A program made the translations under genes and the position numbers. A model generated the notes under the pieces. That model worked only from the letters and a program-made list of their open reading frames with translations. It was not told the origin of the DNA and did no database searches. Of a stretch of 64,000 nt of DNA, positions 20,036 through 28,654 are shown one piece after another. Source of the stretch: Microcoleus vaginatus WJT46-NPBG5. Its GTDB lineage: Bacteria; Cyanobacteriota; Cyanobacteriia; Cyanobacteriales; Oscillatoriaceae. The stretch is from positions 1-64,000 of the forward strand of contig JAHHHM010000008.1 of assembly GCA_019359355.1 (NCBI GenBank), in the 5' to 3' direction. How positions within the stretch are numbered: the first letter of the stretch is position 1; every line of letters begins with the position of its first letter.

Positions 20036-20796
20036 GGTTGTTGATTTAATTGCTAAAACAAAAATGAAAATGAAACAGCATGAAAAAATACAGCTATTTT
20101 AACTAGCTAAAGGCTTAAACCCCTTAACTAGGAGCCGGTGTTTTCCTTTGATCTTTTAAGGTTGTTTTTTTAGCGCTTCAAAGTTCCCTGATGCTTAAAT
20201 ACGCAGGCTACGTCCTCAAAGAGGCGTTAAGCGATGGAAAGTTTTCCAGAGTGCCTGTCGGATGCGGTCATCAGAAAAATCAATCATTGATATTCCGGAT
20301 AACTTTCATAAATTTTTACATAGCCTTTCTTAGAATTGCTACCGCTTATACAAAATCTTTATAATAACTCGGCTTCAGACTATCTAAATACTTAAGGGAT
20401 TTAAGTTAAAAAGCTGTCTTAGAGCTATATAATCTGGGATTTGCCCGATATAATACTGAGAAGAGGGATCAAAATTTATGAAGTTTTTGTAAAGTTAATA
20501 AATGGCTAAGTGGCTATAGGGTAATTTTACATTTTATGTTCGAGGTTAGTTTAATGAAGTCAAGTAAAAGCAAGTTTTATAAATTTAAAATAAATTAATA
20601 TAATTATTGACCAATATAAGATATAATTTTATGCGCTCAAGAGCGTTCAGCCGGCAATTAGTTCTACATCGCGCTAAACTTAGAACCCTAGCGGCAGACA
20701 GATTGCCTCTCAGCAGACCCAAAAGTGATTTTAACCGCTTTTTGTCAGGTTTTTGCTGTTAGTTACGCTTGACAAAAGACTCACGACTCATAACAA
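20036..20796. other. 761-bp divergent intergenic region
   Basis: AT-rich region between the divergent NRPS (minus) and phosphopantetheinyl transferase (plus) genes, with no gene-like frame. It does not hold the missing N-terminal half of the first condensation domain. TATAAT-like hexamers lie at about 20429 and 20449 on the plus strand, and a TTGACA at 20769-20774 just before the transferase start. I could not settle a promoter for either gene. Confidence 0.55.
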
Positions 20797-21537
20797 ATGT
20801 TTCAAAACAGTATTTTGTGGGAGCAGCCACCGGCAGACTTAAGGCTATCTTTAAATGAAGTCCACATATGGCGTGGTGAACTTGATCTGCCGGCACCACA
20901 GATTGATGATTTGGGGGAAACGCTTTCCGCAGACGAGTGCGATCGCGCGAAGCGATTTTATTTTGAGCGAGATCGACAGCGTTTTATTGCCGGCAGAGGG
21001 ATGCTGAGAAATATTTTGAGCCGGTATTTAGCGATCGCACCCAGTCAAATGGAATTTTGTTATGGGAAACGCGGTAAGCCGGCTTTGAGAAATGAGAGCA
21101 TTTGTTTTAATTTATCTCATTCCCAAGGACTTGCTCTTTATGCAATCACACTGGATCGCATAGTTGGCATCGATCTGGAACAGGTACGTTCGATGCCTGA
21201 TGCTGAAGCCATTGCAAAAAGCTTTTTTTCTCAGCGAGAATATGCGGTACTTCAGGGAATGCCGGCCAACGAGAAACAAGCGGCTTTTTTAAATTGTTGG
21301 ACGCGTAAGGAAGCATTTTTAAAAGCAATTGGAGATGGATTATATAAACCGCTAGATCAAATTGAAGTCTCGTTTCTTCCAGATGAGCCGGCTCGGTTGT
21401 TAAGTATTGCCGGTGATGTTGAATCAGCCAGTCGGTGGTCTATTTTACATTTAATTCCCGCTGCCGGTTATGTGGGTGCTTTGGCGATAGAAGGAGACAG
21501 CTTTAGGTTATCACATTGGCAGTGGTCGCCCGAATAA
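20797..21537 (+). CDS. Sfp/HetI-type 4'-phosphopantetheinyl transferase
   Basis: Enzyme of 246 aa that moves the 4'-phosphopantetheine arm from CoA to the carrier-domain serine of NRPS, PKS and fatty acid carrier proteins. The family motifs are all there: CYGKRGKP (about residues 88-95), FNLSHSQ, the Mg-binding VGIDLEQ and CWTRKEAFLKA. It is full length for the Sfp group. It starts 761 bp from, and divergent to, the large NRPS, and most likely activates the carrier domains of this locus (five in all: three, one and one). Cyanobacteria often have a single broad enzyme of this kind for both primary and secondary metabolism, so it may also serve the fatty acid carrier. Function is firm; pathway link is from position. 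Confidence 0.95.
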   Translation: MFQNSILWEQPPADLRLSLNEVHIWRGELDLPAPQIDDLGETLSADECDRAKRFYFERDRQRFIAGRGMLRNILSRYLAIAPSQMEFCYGKRGKPALRNESICFNLSHSQGLALYAITLDRIVGIDLEQVRSMPDAEAIAKSFFSQREYAVLQGMPANEKQAAFLNCWTRKEAFLKAIGDGLYKPLDQIEVSFLPDEPARLLSIAGDVESASRWSILHLIPAAGYVGALAIEGDSFRLSHWQWSPE

Positions 21538-21661
21538 AAATTATTTAACTAACTGCAAAAGGTGTAATATCTAAATATCTGTAAAAGCTCAAAGGAACCT
21601 ATTAAACTAAGCATTTACCGTTAAAATATAGGCTATCTTCCAAACAGTCCAACTCAAATCA

Positions 21662-23116
21662 ATGAGCAATACCCGTCTCAATACTCCTAGTGTCACACTT
21701 TACGCTTTTCATGGGAGTGATGAAATATCCCAAAAATCGCAACGATCTGCCGGCAATGTTGCTCACCTTTGGCAGCGATGTGTTGCTTTGGGAGAACATT
21801 TGCAAATTCCTGCGCTCCAATCTTTAGCTGATGAAGTTGTAGAGGCAGAAAAAAAACTTGAGGAATTGACTAGCGATAAAGCAGAATATCTACCTTTATT
21901 AAATCAAGCGGAGCAATCTGAACAAGAATCATTTTTGCGTTTAAAATCTGAAGCAAGGCCAGATTTACTTGAAATGATGGGTGAAGTTTATCCATTAAGG
22001 ATTCAAGACACCTATGCAGTTGATCTAACGCTTCGTTACGGAGAAACGGTAGAAATTGACCAACTGAGCCGGCTCAATTCCAAAGGTTGCTTATTACCCA
22101 ATTTTATTCAAGCTTCGATTGGACAAACGCTGCTAATCTTTGCTGAACCATCTGATAATACAAAAGACTATAAAACGCTCGCTAATGCTTGCGTTAAAGC
22201 TTTTTTAAAAGAGGCTGAAGAAACTTCTGTAAGTTTGATTGCTGAGGGTCAATTATTTGGCAGTCCGATTTTTGAATATAACACCGGCAGCGACAACCCA
22301 GCCGCTCAATGTCATATTTTAGTATGGTTTGACTGTTACCCGACAACGTTAAACTTAGGTGAGAAAGCTTATCATTCAATTTTTATGTTGTTGTACTGCC
22401 GGCATAAAATTACTTATGCCAATCACAAAGCACATTTATATTATCAGGAAGCGCGAGAATTTTACACAGAATTAAATCAAGAAGTTGATAACTTTGCAAA
22501 ATCTCAAGAAGAGACACTAGAAAATTTAAAACAGCGTCTCAAGCAAATTCCAAGAAGTGCCTTTCAATATACCAAACTGTTGCGTGATATTGAAGATTGT
22601 AATACCACAATTACAACTATCACTAAAAACTATCGCGCCAAGCTAGAAGAAATTCGCGCTCATACTCTACCAGAAGATAAGCTAGAATTTTTAGAAAACT
22701 TCTGTAATCGAACTAAAGAACTTCAAAATCAAATTCAAATAGATTTGCGCTATCTACAACCTGGTAAGCAATTATTTGAACAAATGATTGATGCGATTCG
22801 GGTAATTATAGAAATCAACGCGCAGGAACAGGCAAAAAATTCTGAAGAAGCTGAAAAAGAACGAGATCGCAACTTAAAAATATGGGTTGCTGTTGTCGCT
22901 GCCGGCTTTGCTGTTAGTGTTGTTTCTTCTGCCGTCAATCCCCGTCCTATAGAATCCATTCTCAATCAACCTCATCCAGATGGAGCAACGCCTTGGCCTG
23001 TAATGGGTTTAACCTATACTGTGCTTGATATTGTATTGCATTTGTGCTTAGGCTTGGCTGTTGCACTGCTGCTGCGTCCCGTAATTGCTCGTTTCTTACC
23101 GAAATCAAACAATTAA
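21662..23116 (+). CDS. Coiled-coil membrane protein of unknown function
   Basis: A 484-aa protein I do not recognise. The first third and residues about 275-410 are rich in Glu, Lys and Gln with heptad patterns that suggest coiled coils (VVEAEKKLEELTSDK; KSQEETLENLKQRLKQI). Residues about 100-270 look globular. Two hydrophobic segments close the chain: about 405-426 (WVAVVAAGFAVSVVSSAV) and about 450-475, with a basic end (ARFLPKSNN). It looks like a mostly cytoplasmic protein tethered by a C-terminal hairpin. It starts 124 bp after the phosphopantetheinyl transferase on the same strand, but no motif links it to the NRPS locus. A carboxylesterase or transporter fold is not supported. Confidence 0.75.
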   Translation: MSNTRLNTPSVTLYAFHGSDEISQKSQRSAGNVAHLWQRCVALGEHLQIPALQSLADEVVEAEKKLEELTSDKAEYLPLLNQAEQSEQESFLRLKSEARPDLLEMMGEVYPLRIQDTYAVDLTLRYGETVEIDQLSRLNSKGCLLPNFIQASIGQTLLIFAEPSDNTKDYKTLANACVKAFLKEAEETSVSLIAEGQLFGSPIFEYNTGSDNPAAQCHILVWFDCYPTTLNLGEKAYHSIFMLLYCRHKITYANHKAHLYYQEAREFYTELNQEVDNFAKSQEETLENLKQRLKQIPRSAFQYTKLLRDIEDCNTTITTITKNYRAKLEEIRAHTLPEDKLEFLENFCNRTKELQNQIQIDLRYLQPGKQLFEQMIDAIRVIIEINAQEQAKNSEEAEKERDRNLKIWVAVVAAGFAVSVVSSAVNPRPIESILNQPHPDGATPWPVMGLTYTVLDIVLHLCLGLAVALLLRPVIARFLPKSNN

Positions 23117-23282
23117 TCTTCAAACTGGACTTTAGACTAAAACTTATACTAATTTAAATTCAGATAAAGTCATGTTCAACGGGCTTTTCACCTATGTAGC
23201 CAGCGAGATGAGTGCAAGCTATGCGGATAGAGCAAGATAGTGGTAAAGCTGCACGGCAACAAGTCATATCTAAGACATAGAC

Positions 23283-23921
23283 CTAACGTGTTATAAGCTT
23301 GCCAAAAAATAACCAACCTAACCATACAATATAGTGAAGCATAACAATTGCCCAAAACTCAAACTGATAGGATTTCTTCCTACTTTTATGGTGAAGCCTT
23401 CGTTGCGCGGCAAATCCTCCCAACCATCCACCCGCTAGTTCACACAGATGTAGCGTTGTCTCTGCGGTTCTCCACTTCCCTCGCTTTGCACGAGACTTGT
23501 CGTCGGCATACAAAACAAAAGTTAGTAAACTCATCGCAGGATAGAAAATTAACGGAAGCGGATTAGCTGTCGTCAAAAGAAAATGAAGTGAGCCAAGCAA
23601 AGGTAAAATCGACAGAAGCAATAACTCCAACACTGGAAATGGGGATCTAGACGCACCGTTAGATACAGCTTCATTATTAGAAGATGTCGAAGTTAGCTTA
23701 CTTCTTGCTCCTAAAATGAAAGCGTTGCAAGCGCGAGCTTTGCCATCTTCAGCTACGGTATAGTAAAAAATTGTGTCCCCTACTTTTGGCCGGCGAGTCG
23801 AGTCTTTCAGTTCAGAAATGTGCAAAAAAACTTCTTGACTTCCGTCGGCTGGTTGAATGAAGCCAAAACCTCTATCATCTTTCCAGGTTGTCAGTTGCCC
23901 TTTATTAAAAACAGGTTTCAT
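23283..23921 (-). CDS. Cold-shock domain - DUF1294 membrane fusion
   Basis: Protein of 212 aa. Residues about 1-70 form a cold-shock domain, a nucleic-acid-binding OB fold: KGQLTTWKDDRGFGFIQP carries the RNP1-like GFGFI, then VFLHISEL as RNP2-like. After a Ser/Asn-rich linker, residues about 95-210 form a DUF1294 membrane domain with hydrophobic segments (LLLLSILPLLGSLHFLL; PLIFYPAMSLLTFVLY) and the signature LCELAGGWLGGFAAQRRLHHKSRK. The architecture is known in bacteria; how the RNA-binding and membrane parts work together is not. It is convergent with the gene at 21662-23116 and has no operon partner. Confidence 0.9.
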   Translation of the reverse strand: MKPVFNKGQLTTWKDDRGFGFIQPADGSQEVFLHISELKDSTRRPKVGDTIFYYTVAEDGKARACNAFILGARSKLTSTSSNNEAVSNGASRSPFPVLELLLLSILPLLGSLHFLLTTANPLPLIFYPAMSLLTFVLYADDKSRAKRGKWRTAETTLHLCELAGGWLGGFAAQRRLHHKSRKKSYQFEFWAIVMLHYIVWLGWLFFGKLITR

Positions 23922-24051
23922 GCAACAACCTCATATCTATAACCCCTTTGTAGGCTTCCAAACTGAGACAATGTTACAACACACTACACTGGTTAACAAA
24001 ATTTATCCGAGCTTTTTATAAACATTTACTCTATTTCTTGATGCAAACATT

Positions 24052-24891
24052 CTATTTAGCATCAAATGAAAGAATCATATAATGCGTTAAACCGAGCCGG
24101 CCTAACCAATCTGCACCCATCGTGATATTTCCCGCCTCGATATTTCCCGATTCACGCATTAGCCGGCACACGACTGGATAAGTGGGCAGCGTGTTGCTCG
24201 TAATATTTTCTTCAATTCGAGACACAAATCCTGTATTTTTCGCTAAATCTTGGTAATCTTGCAAAGTATAGTGACTATTAACATGGCCATAAACCTGAGA
24301 TACGGAACTTTTAACAAAAAGATCCATAAACTTGATTAAAGGCATCATGAAAGATGTCGGCACAAAATCGCAAATCGCCAGTTTTCCACCCGGTTTAAGT
24401 ACACGCCGCGCTTCTTTGAAAAATCGTTCGCGGCTGGGAAAATGAAAAATGCATTCCACGGCTAAAACGACATCAAAAGAGGCATCTTCAAAAGGCAATT
24501 CGCAGGCATCTCCTTGAACAAAATCAATTTGATTGCCGGCACGAGGTTGCACTTCTTTTCTCGCTCTTTCTAGCTGGCGTTCATCAATATTTAAACCCAC
24601 CAGTTGAACATTAGAAAACCGCTCATTGAGGCTGGCAATTGTGCCACCAAATCCGCAACCGCAGTCGAGGATACGCATTCCATTCCCCACGCTGCCGCTA
24701 TCACACACGCGCCGGCATAAACGTTCAGCCGCCTCTGCAAAGTCTGCTACCGAACCATCGGCAGCATCAGGGTTTTCCCAGTAACCCCAATGGACATGAC
24801 GCCCAAAAGCTTGAATTGCGTCAGGATTTCCTTTGCGAAGTTGCTCTAGCAGCTCATCAAAATAGGGCAACTGAACGTTTGTTTGGGTCAT
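24052..24891 (-). CDS. Class I SAM-dependent methyltransferase
   Basis: About 279-aa methyltransferase. The SAM site is clear: motif I ILDCGCGFGG near residues 70-80, the acidic post-I region LVGLNIDE, VQGDACELPF, and motif IV-V FDVVLAVECIFHF then RRVLKPGGKL. The acceptor is unknown; it resembles small-molecule methyltransferases in cyanobacterial natural-product and lipid pathways. I place the start at the second Met (24891) since the upstream 16 residues are basic and unlike the family; the longer form would begin at 24939. No clear ribosome site supports either. It lies about 4 kb from the NRPS promoter, so a tailoring role is possible but unsupported. Confidence 0.85.
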   Translation of the reverse strand: MTQTNVQLPYFDELLEQLRKGNPDAIQAFGRHVHWGYWENPDAADGSVADFAEAAERLCRRVCDSGSVGNGMRILDCGCGFGGTIASLNERFSNVQLVGLNIDERQLERARKEVQPRAGNQIDFVQGDACELPFEDASFDVVLAVECIFHFPSRERFFKEARRVLKPGGKLAICDFVPTSFMMPLIKFMDLFVKSSVSQVYGHVNSHYTLQDYQDLAKNTGFVSRIEENITSNTLPTYPVVCRLMRESGNIEAGNITMGADWLGRLGLTHYMILSFDAK

Positions 24892-25025
24892 GTTGTTTAT
24901 TCTGCGCGGGTGTAACTTCAGCGTTAAAAAGTGGGACAAAAACCAAATTTTACAGATACAAAAAGGGTAAGCTACTACTTTTAAGGTAGTAACATTACGG
25001 TGATTTTTTGGGTGATTTTTTGAGA

Positions 25026-26033
25026 TTAGCTACCCGTAAGAACAGCGCGATAACGAACTTTATTATTACGAACTTTCTCCATCGCTTCATTCACTTGTTC
25101 TAGGGGAAATGTCTCAATAATCGGCTCAATTCCAAAGCGATCTGCGACTTCAAGCATCTCAGTAATAATCGCGCGTCCTCCGATTGGAGAAGCCATGACT
25201 CGACGACGTTTCAGAAGCAATGTCCACAAGGGGATTGAGAGGGGTTCATCTGGGACTCCCACCATCGTTAAAGTGCCATCAGAATCGAGATATTCGATGT
25301 ATGCCGACCAATCGAGATTAGCGGGAACGGTACTGATTAAAATGTTGAACTTTCTGTCAGGTTTTGGCGGTGCACTGCCGGCAGGTACAACAATTGCATC
25401 ATGTGCGCCTAACTTCGTTGCAAACTCAGCTTTATCATCAGAAGTGGTAAAAACTGTGACACGGTTGCCCAATTTACTCGCAAATTGCACAGCCATGTGT
25501 CCGAGTCCTCGGACCCCGATCACCCCGATTTCTTGACCTGAACTCATGCCGGCGTGTCGCAAAGCTGAGTATACCGTAATTCCTCCGCACAATAGAGGGC
25601 CGGCTGCTTCAGTTTTGATGCCGGCAGGAATCGGGAAAGCAAACCGAGAATCCACCCGCAAATAGTCAGCAAAACCGCCGTAACTATTAACAATCAGCCC
25701 TTCATTTTGATCGCAGAGATTTTCATTTCCTATGAGACAATCACGACACTGTAAACAAGCCGAACTTTGCCAACCCACACCAACGCGATCACCCACTTTT
25801 AAATGTTTAACTTGTTCCCCTAACTCTAGAACTTCTCCCACGACTTCGTGACCCGGAACGACGGGATAGCGAGAGTTTCCCCAGTCATTATCAATGACAT
25901 GAATATCTGAGTGGCAAATGCCGCAAGCTAACACTTTGAGAATGCAATCATACCCTTTTGGCGAATCCACTTCTAAGGTAAACGGTTTTAGTTCTGCACC
26001 TTTTTCGTGGGCCGCCAGTGTTTGAATTTGCAT
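25026..26033 (-). CDS. Zinc-dependent alcohol dehydrogenase (MDR, CAD/YahK-like)
   Basis: Medium-chain dehydrogenase of 335 aa, likely an NADPH-linked aldehyde reductase. Catalytic zinc ligands are seen in CGICHSDIH and PGHEVVGEV, the four structural-zinc cysteines in CLQCRDCLIGNENLC, and the Rossmann region in GVRGLGHMAVQFA, where the usual GxGxxG has Arg in place of a central residue (G-V-R-G-L-G). Length is normal. AGGATAACAAATC precedes the ATG as a modest ribosome site. It starts 37 bp after the cysteine synthase stop codon on the same strand, so the two are probably cotranscribed. Substrate unknown. Confidence 0.92.
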   Translation of the reverse strand: MQIQTLAAHEKGAELKPFTLEVDSPKGYDCILKVLACGICHSDIHVIDNDWGNSRYPVVPGHEVVGEVLELGEQVKHLKVGDRVGVGWQSSACLQCRDCLIGNENLCDQNEGLIVNSYGGFADYLRVDSRFAFPIPAGIKTEAAGPLLCGGITVYSALRHAGMSSGQEIGVIGVRGLGHMAVQFASKLGNRVTVFTTSDDKAEFATKLGAHDAIVVPAGSAPPKPDRKFNILISTVPANLDWSAYIEYLDSDGTLTMVGVPDEPLSIPLWTLLLKRRRVMASPIGGRAIITEMLEVADRFGIEPIIETFPLEQVNEAMEKVRNNKVRYRAVLTGS

Positions 26034-26070
26034 GATTTGTTATCCTGTGCCATTGAATTTTTGCCCCTAA

Positions 26071-27045
26071 CTAATCGGGAGAAAGTCCTTTTGAGGCGAG
26101 CCACTCCCGATTAAACAGCCGAGACTGGTAACGCGAACCGCCATCGCAGAGTACGGTTACAATCGTATGACCGGCACCCATTTGTTTCGCTAATTTTACC
26201 GCAGCAGCGATATTAATTCCCACCGAGCCTCCCATAAATAAGCCGTCTTTTTGGAGGAGTTGATAAATCACTCGCACGGCTTCGTGATCATCAATTTGGA
26301 TGGCATCATCAATGGGGACTCCTTCCATATTAGCCGTGACACGACTATTACCAATACCTTCGGTGATCGAGCTGCCTTCTGTGTGAATTTCGCCGGTTTT
26401 AACATAGCTGTAGAGTCCGCTACCCATCGGATCGGCTAAGACATTTTTAATCGCAGGGTTCTTTTCTTTGAGGAACATTGCCACACCGGCAAAGGTTCCT
26501 CCCGTGCCAGTTGCTGTTACCCAAGCATCTATTTTACCGGCTGTCTGTTCCCAAATTTCCGGGCCGGTTGTTTCGTAATGCGCCAGTCGGTTGGCTAAAT
26601 TATCAAATTGATTTGCCCAGATGGCATTTTCCATTTCAGATGCCAATCTGCCGGAGAGTCTTACATAGTTATTGGGATCTTTATAAGGAACCGCAGGCAC
26701 GGTTCTCACTTCCGCACCCAGCGTTCTTAATGCGTCAATTTTTTCTTGAGATTGCGTGTCTGGAATGACTATCAGACATTTATAACCTTTGGCGTTGCAG
26801 ATATGCGCTAACCCGATGCCGGTGTTGCCGGCAGTTCCTTCTACAACCGTTCCCCCCGGTTTCAATAAGCCTTTTCTTTCCGCATCTTCAATAATATATA
26901 AAGCGGCCCGATCCTTCACCGATCCACCCGGATTGAGAAATTCTGCTTTCCCTAAAATTTCGCAGCCGGTTTCCTCACTAAAGCTGTTGATCCGAATTAA
27001 TGGTGTATTCCCGATGGTTCCAACAAAGCCGGTTTTGATATCCAT
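26071..27045 (-). CDS. cysK: Cysteine synthase (O-acetylserine sulfhydrylase)
   Basis: PLP enzyme of 324 aa that makes L-cysteine from O-acetylserine and sulfide in the cytosol. The PLP lysine lies in NPGGSVKDRAAL (about residue 44), the substrate loop in EGTAGNTGIGLAH and the phosphate-binding loop in TGTGGTFAGV. It is full length and has a TAGGAAA ribosome site before the ATG. It probably forms an operon with the downstream alcohol dehydrogenase. The extra segment around YKDPNNYVRLSGRLA is seen in a CysK subgroup in cyanobacteria, so a cystathionine-type or other beta-replacement role is not excluded. Confidence 0.9.
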   Translation of the reverse strand: MDIKTGFVGTIGNTPLIRINSFSEETGCEILGKAEFLNPGGSVKDRAALYIIEDAERKGLLKPGGTVVEGTAGNTGIGLAHICNAKGYKCLIVIPDTQSQEKIDALRTLGAEVRTVPAVPYKDPNNYVRLSGRLASEMENAIWANQFDNLANRLAHYETTGPEIWEQTAGKIDAWVTATGTGGTFAGVAMFLKEKNPAIKNVLADPMGSGLYSYVKTGEIHTEGSSITEGIGNSRVTANMEGVPIDDAIQIDDHEAVRVIYQLLQKDGLFMGGSVGINIAAAVKLAKQMGAGHTIVTVLCDGGSRYQSRLFNREWLASKGLSPD

Positions 27046-27140
27046 TTTGTGTTTTCCTAAATTGTTTTCTTTAAAAATATTAGTTGATTAAAGACTTAAA
27101 TAAAAAAAAAGATTCTCTTGACAAAATGGCAAAATTTCAG

Positions 27141-27722
27141 TTACCAAACTTTGCTCATCTTTAAAACAAATCCTGGCAAAGCCGGCTCTCCACTAACCGT
27201 ATCAGGATTTTCTAAACATTCCACCGGCATTCCCGGACGGTAGATATAGACTTGCCGGTGTTTACGGTCAATCAACCATCCTAGCTGAACTCCAGGCTCC
27301 CTCATGTATTCTTCCATTTTTTCCTGCAACGGTTTCAGGTTGTCAGAAGCTGAGCGCAATTCCACAACAAAATCTGGGCAAATGGGGACAAATTTATCTT
27401 GCTGTTCTTCTGATAAAGCGTTCCACCGATCTAGCTTCATCCATGAAGCATCAGGCGACTTATCACCCATTGATAGCTTAAATCCACTATTGGAATCAAA
27501 ACAGATCCCCGTGCCATCTTGCTCTGCCCAAATTCCAAGCTGTACAGCAATATTGAAATTACGATTGCCTGTTGTTCCGCCGGTTGGAGGCATAATTATC
27601 AATTCTCCAGTTTTATTGCGCTCGATGCTTAAATCCCGGTTCATCTGACAGAACTCAAAAAACTGGTCATCTGTCATTTGCAATTCAGGTGGCATCCGCA
27701 ACACAATCGGAGATGAAAGCAT
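27141..27722 (-). CDS. Uma2-family (DUF820) putative endonuclease
   Basis: Protein of 193 aa of the Uma2/DUF820 family, which has a PD-(D/E)XK nuclease fold and is greatly expanded in cyanobacteria. Seen: the N-terminal MTDDQFFEFCQMN, LIIMPPTGG, the PDASWMKLDRWNAL segment and the active-site-like CPDFVVELRSASD followed by GWLIDRKHRQVYIYR. Its real substrate is unknown; the family is often linked to mobile DNA. A close paralogue lies at 31925-32500. Short intergenic spaces on both sides; no clear operon. Confidence 0.88.
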   Translation of the reverse strand: MLSSPIVLRMPPELQMTDDQFFEFCQMNRDLSIERNKTGELIIMPPTGGTTGNRNFNIAVQLGIWAEQDGTGICFDSNSGFKLSMGDKSPDASWMKLDRWNALSEEQQDKFVPICPDFVVELRSASDNLKPLQEKMEEYMREPGVQLGWLIDRKHRQVYIYRPGMPVECLENPDTVSGEPALPGFVLKMSKVW

Positions 27723-27801
27723 GATGATTTCCTCAAATTTCAGATGAGCTGGCTTCGGAACAATCGGGGCTGCCGGCTACAAAACAGAATAAAAGATTGC
27801 G

Positions 27802-27820
27802 GGGTGAGCAATGCCCACCC
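27802..27820. repeat. Small palindromic repeat (GGGTGRGCA type)
   Basis: A 9-bp inverted repeat with one mismatch (GGGTGAGCA / TGCCCACCC) between the Uma2 and peroxiredoxin genes, of the GTGGGCA type scattered in many cyanobacterial intergenic regions. It may fold in RNA; no T-tract follows. Confidence 0.5.
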
Positions 27821-27867
27821 TACAATATTTTACTTGGGTTAAACCGGCACGGGCATTGCCCTATGAC

Positions 27868-28506
27868 CTATTTGTTCGGCTGAGGAGTCATCCGCAAGTA
27901 AGGCTTCAAAGGAGTGTATCCCTTGGGGAATTTTTCCTTCAACTCTTCTGGATCTTGGATAGAAGGGACAATCACACAATCCTCGCCATCTTTCCAGTTG
28001 GCAGGAGTGGCAACGCTGTAGTTATCAGTCAGTTGCAGTGAGTCAATCACCCGCAGGATTTCATCAAAGTTGCGCCCTGTGCTAGCCGGGTAGGTGAACA
28101 CTAGACGCAGTTTCTTGCTGGGGTCAATGATGAAAACCGAGCGAACTGTTAAGGTATTGTTGGCATTGGGGTGGATCATGTCGTAAAGGTCAGAAACCTT
28201 CCGATCTGGATCTGCCAAGATGGGGTAGTTAAGGGCTGTCCCTTGGGTTTCTTCGATGTCACCCACCCAGCCGTTGTGAGATTCAACATCATCCACGCTG
28301 AGAGCGAGCGCTTTAACGTTGCGCTTGTCAAATTCGGGTTTCAAGCGGGCGACTTCGCCCAGTTCGGTTGTGCAAACCGGCGTGAAGTCTTTGGGGTGGG
28401 AGAACAGCACCACCCAGCTATCGCCGGCCCATTCATGAAAATTAATATCGCCGTGGGTCGAAGCTTGAGTAAAGTTGGGTACGGTATCACCTAAGCGCAG
28501 GGTCAT
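27868..28506 (-). CDS. 1-Cys peroxiredoxin (Prx6 type)
   Basis: Thiol peroxidase of 212 aa that reduces H2O2 and organic peroxides in the cytosol. The peroxidatic Cys lies in KDFTPVCTTELGE (about residue 47), with the Prx6-specific DDVESHNGWVGDI and the C-terminal arm KGYTPLKPYLRMTPQPNK. No separate resolving cysteine pair is seen, which fits the 1-Cys group. Length and start are normal. It stands alone, with a palindromic repeat just downstream and the TnpB element behind its promoter region (28507-28676). Confidence 0.94.
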   Translation of the reverse strand: MTLRLGDTVPNFTQASTHGDINFHEWAGDSWVVLFSHPKDFTPVCTTELGEVARLKPEFDKRNVKALALSVDDVESHNGWVGDIEETQGTALNYPILADPDRKVSDLYDMIHPNANNTLTVRSVFIIDPSKKLRLVFTYPASTGRNFDEILRVIDSLQLTDNYSVATPANWKDGEDCVIVPSIQDPEELKEKFPKGYTPLKPYLRMTPQPNK

Positions 28507-28654
28507 AGCAGCGTTCCTGTGGTCTGTTTAAGAGCTATAGATCGATCTACTTGGGCATCATGCCATAAAACCCCGGTTATCCGATAGGATTTTAGCTCTT
28601 TTTTACAATTCATCACTTGATCTAATTTGTTGTACTAATATTAAGGGATGAATC

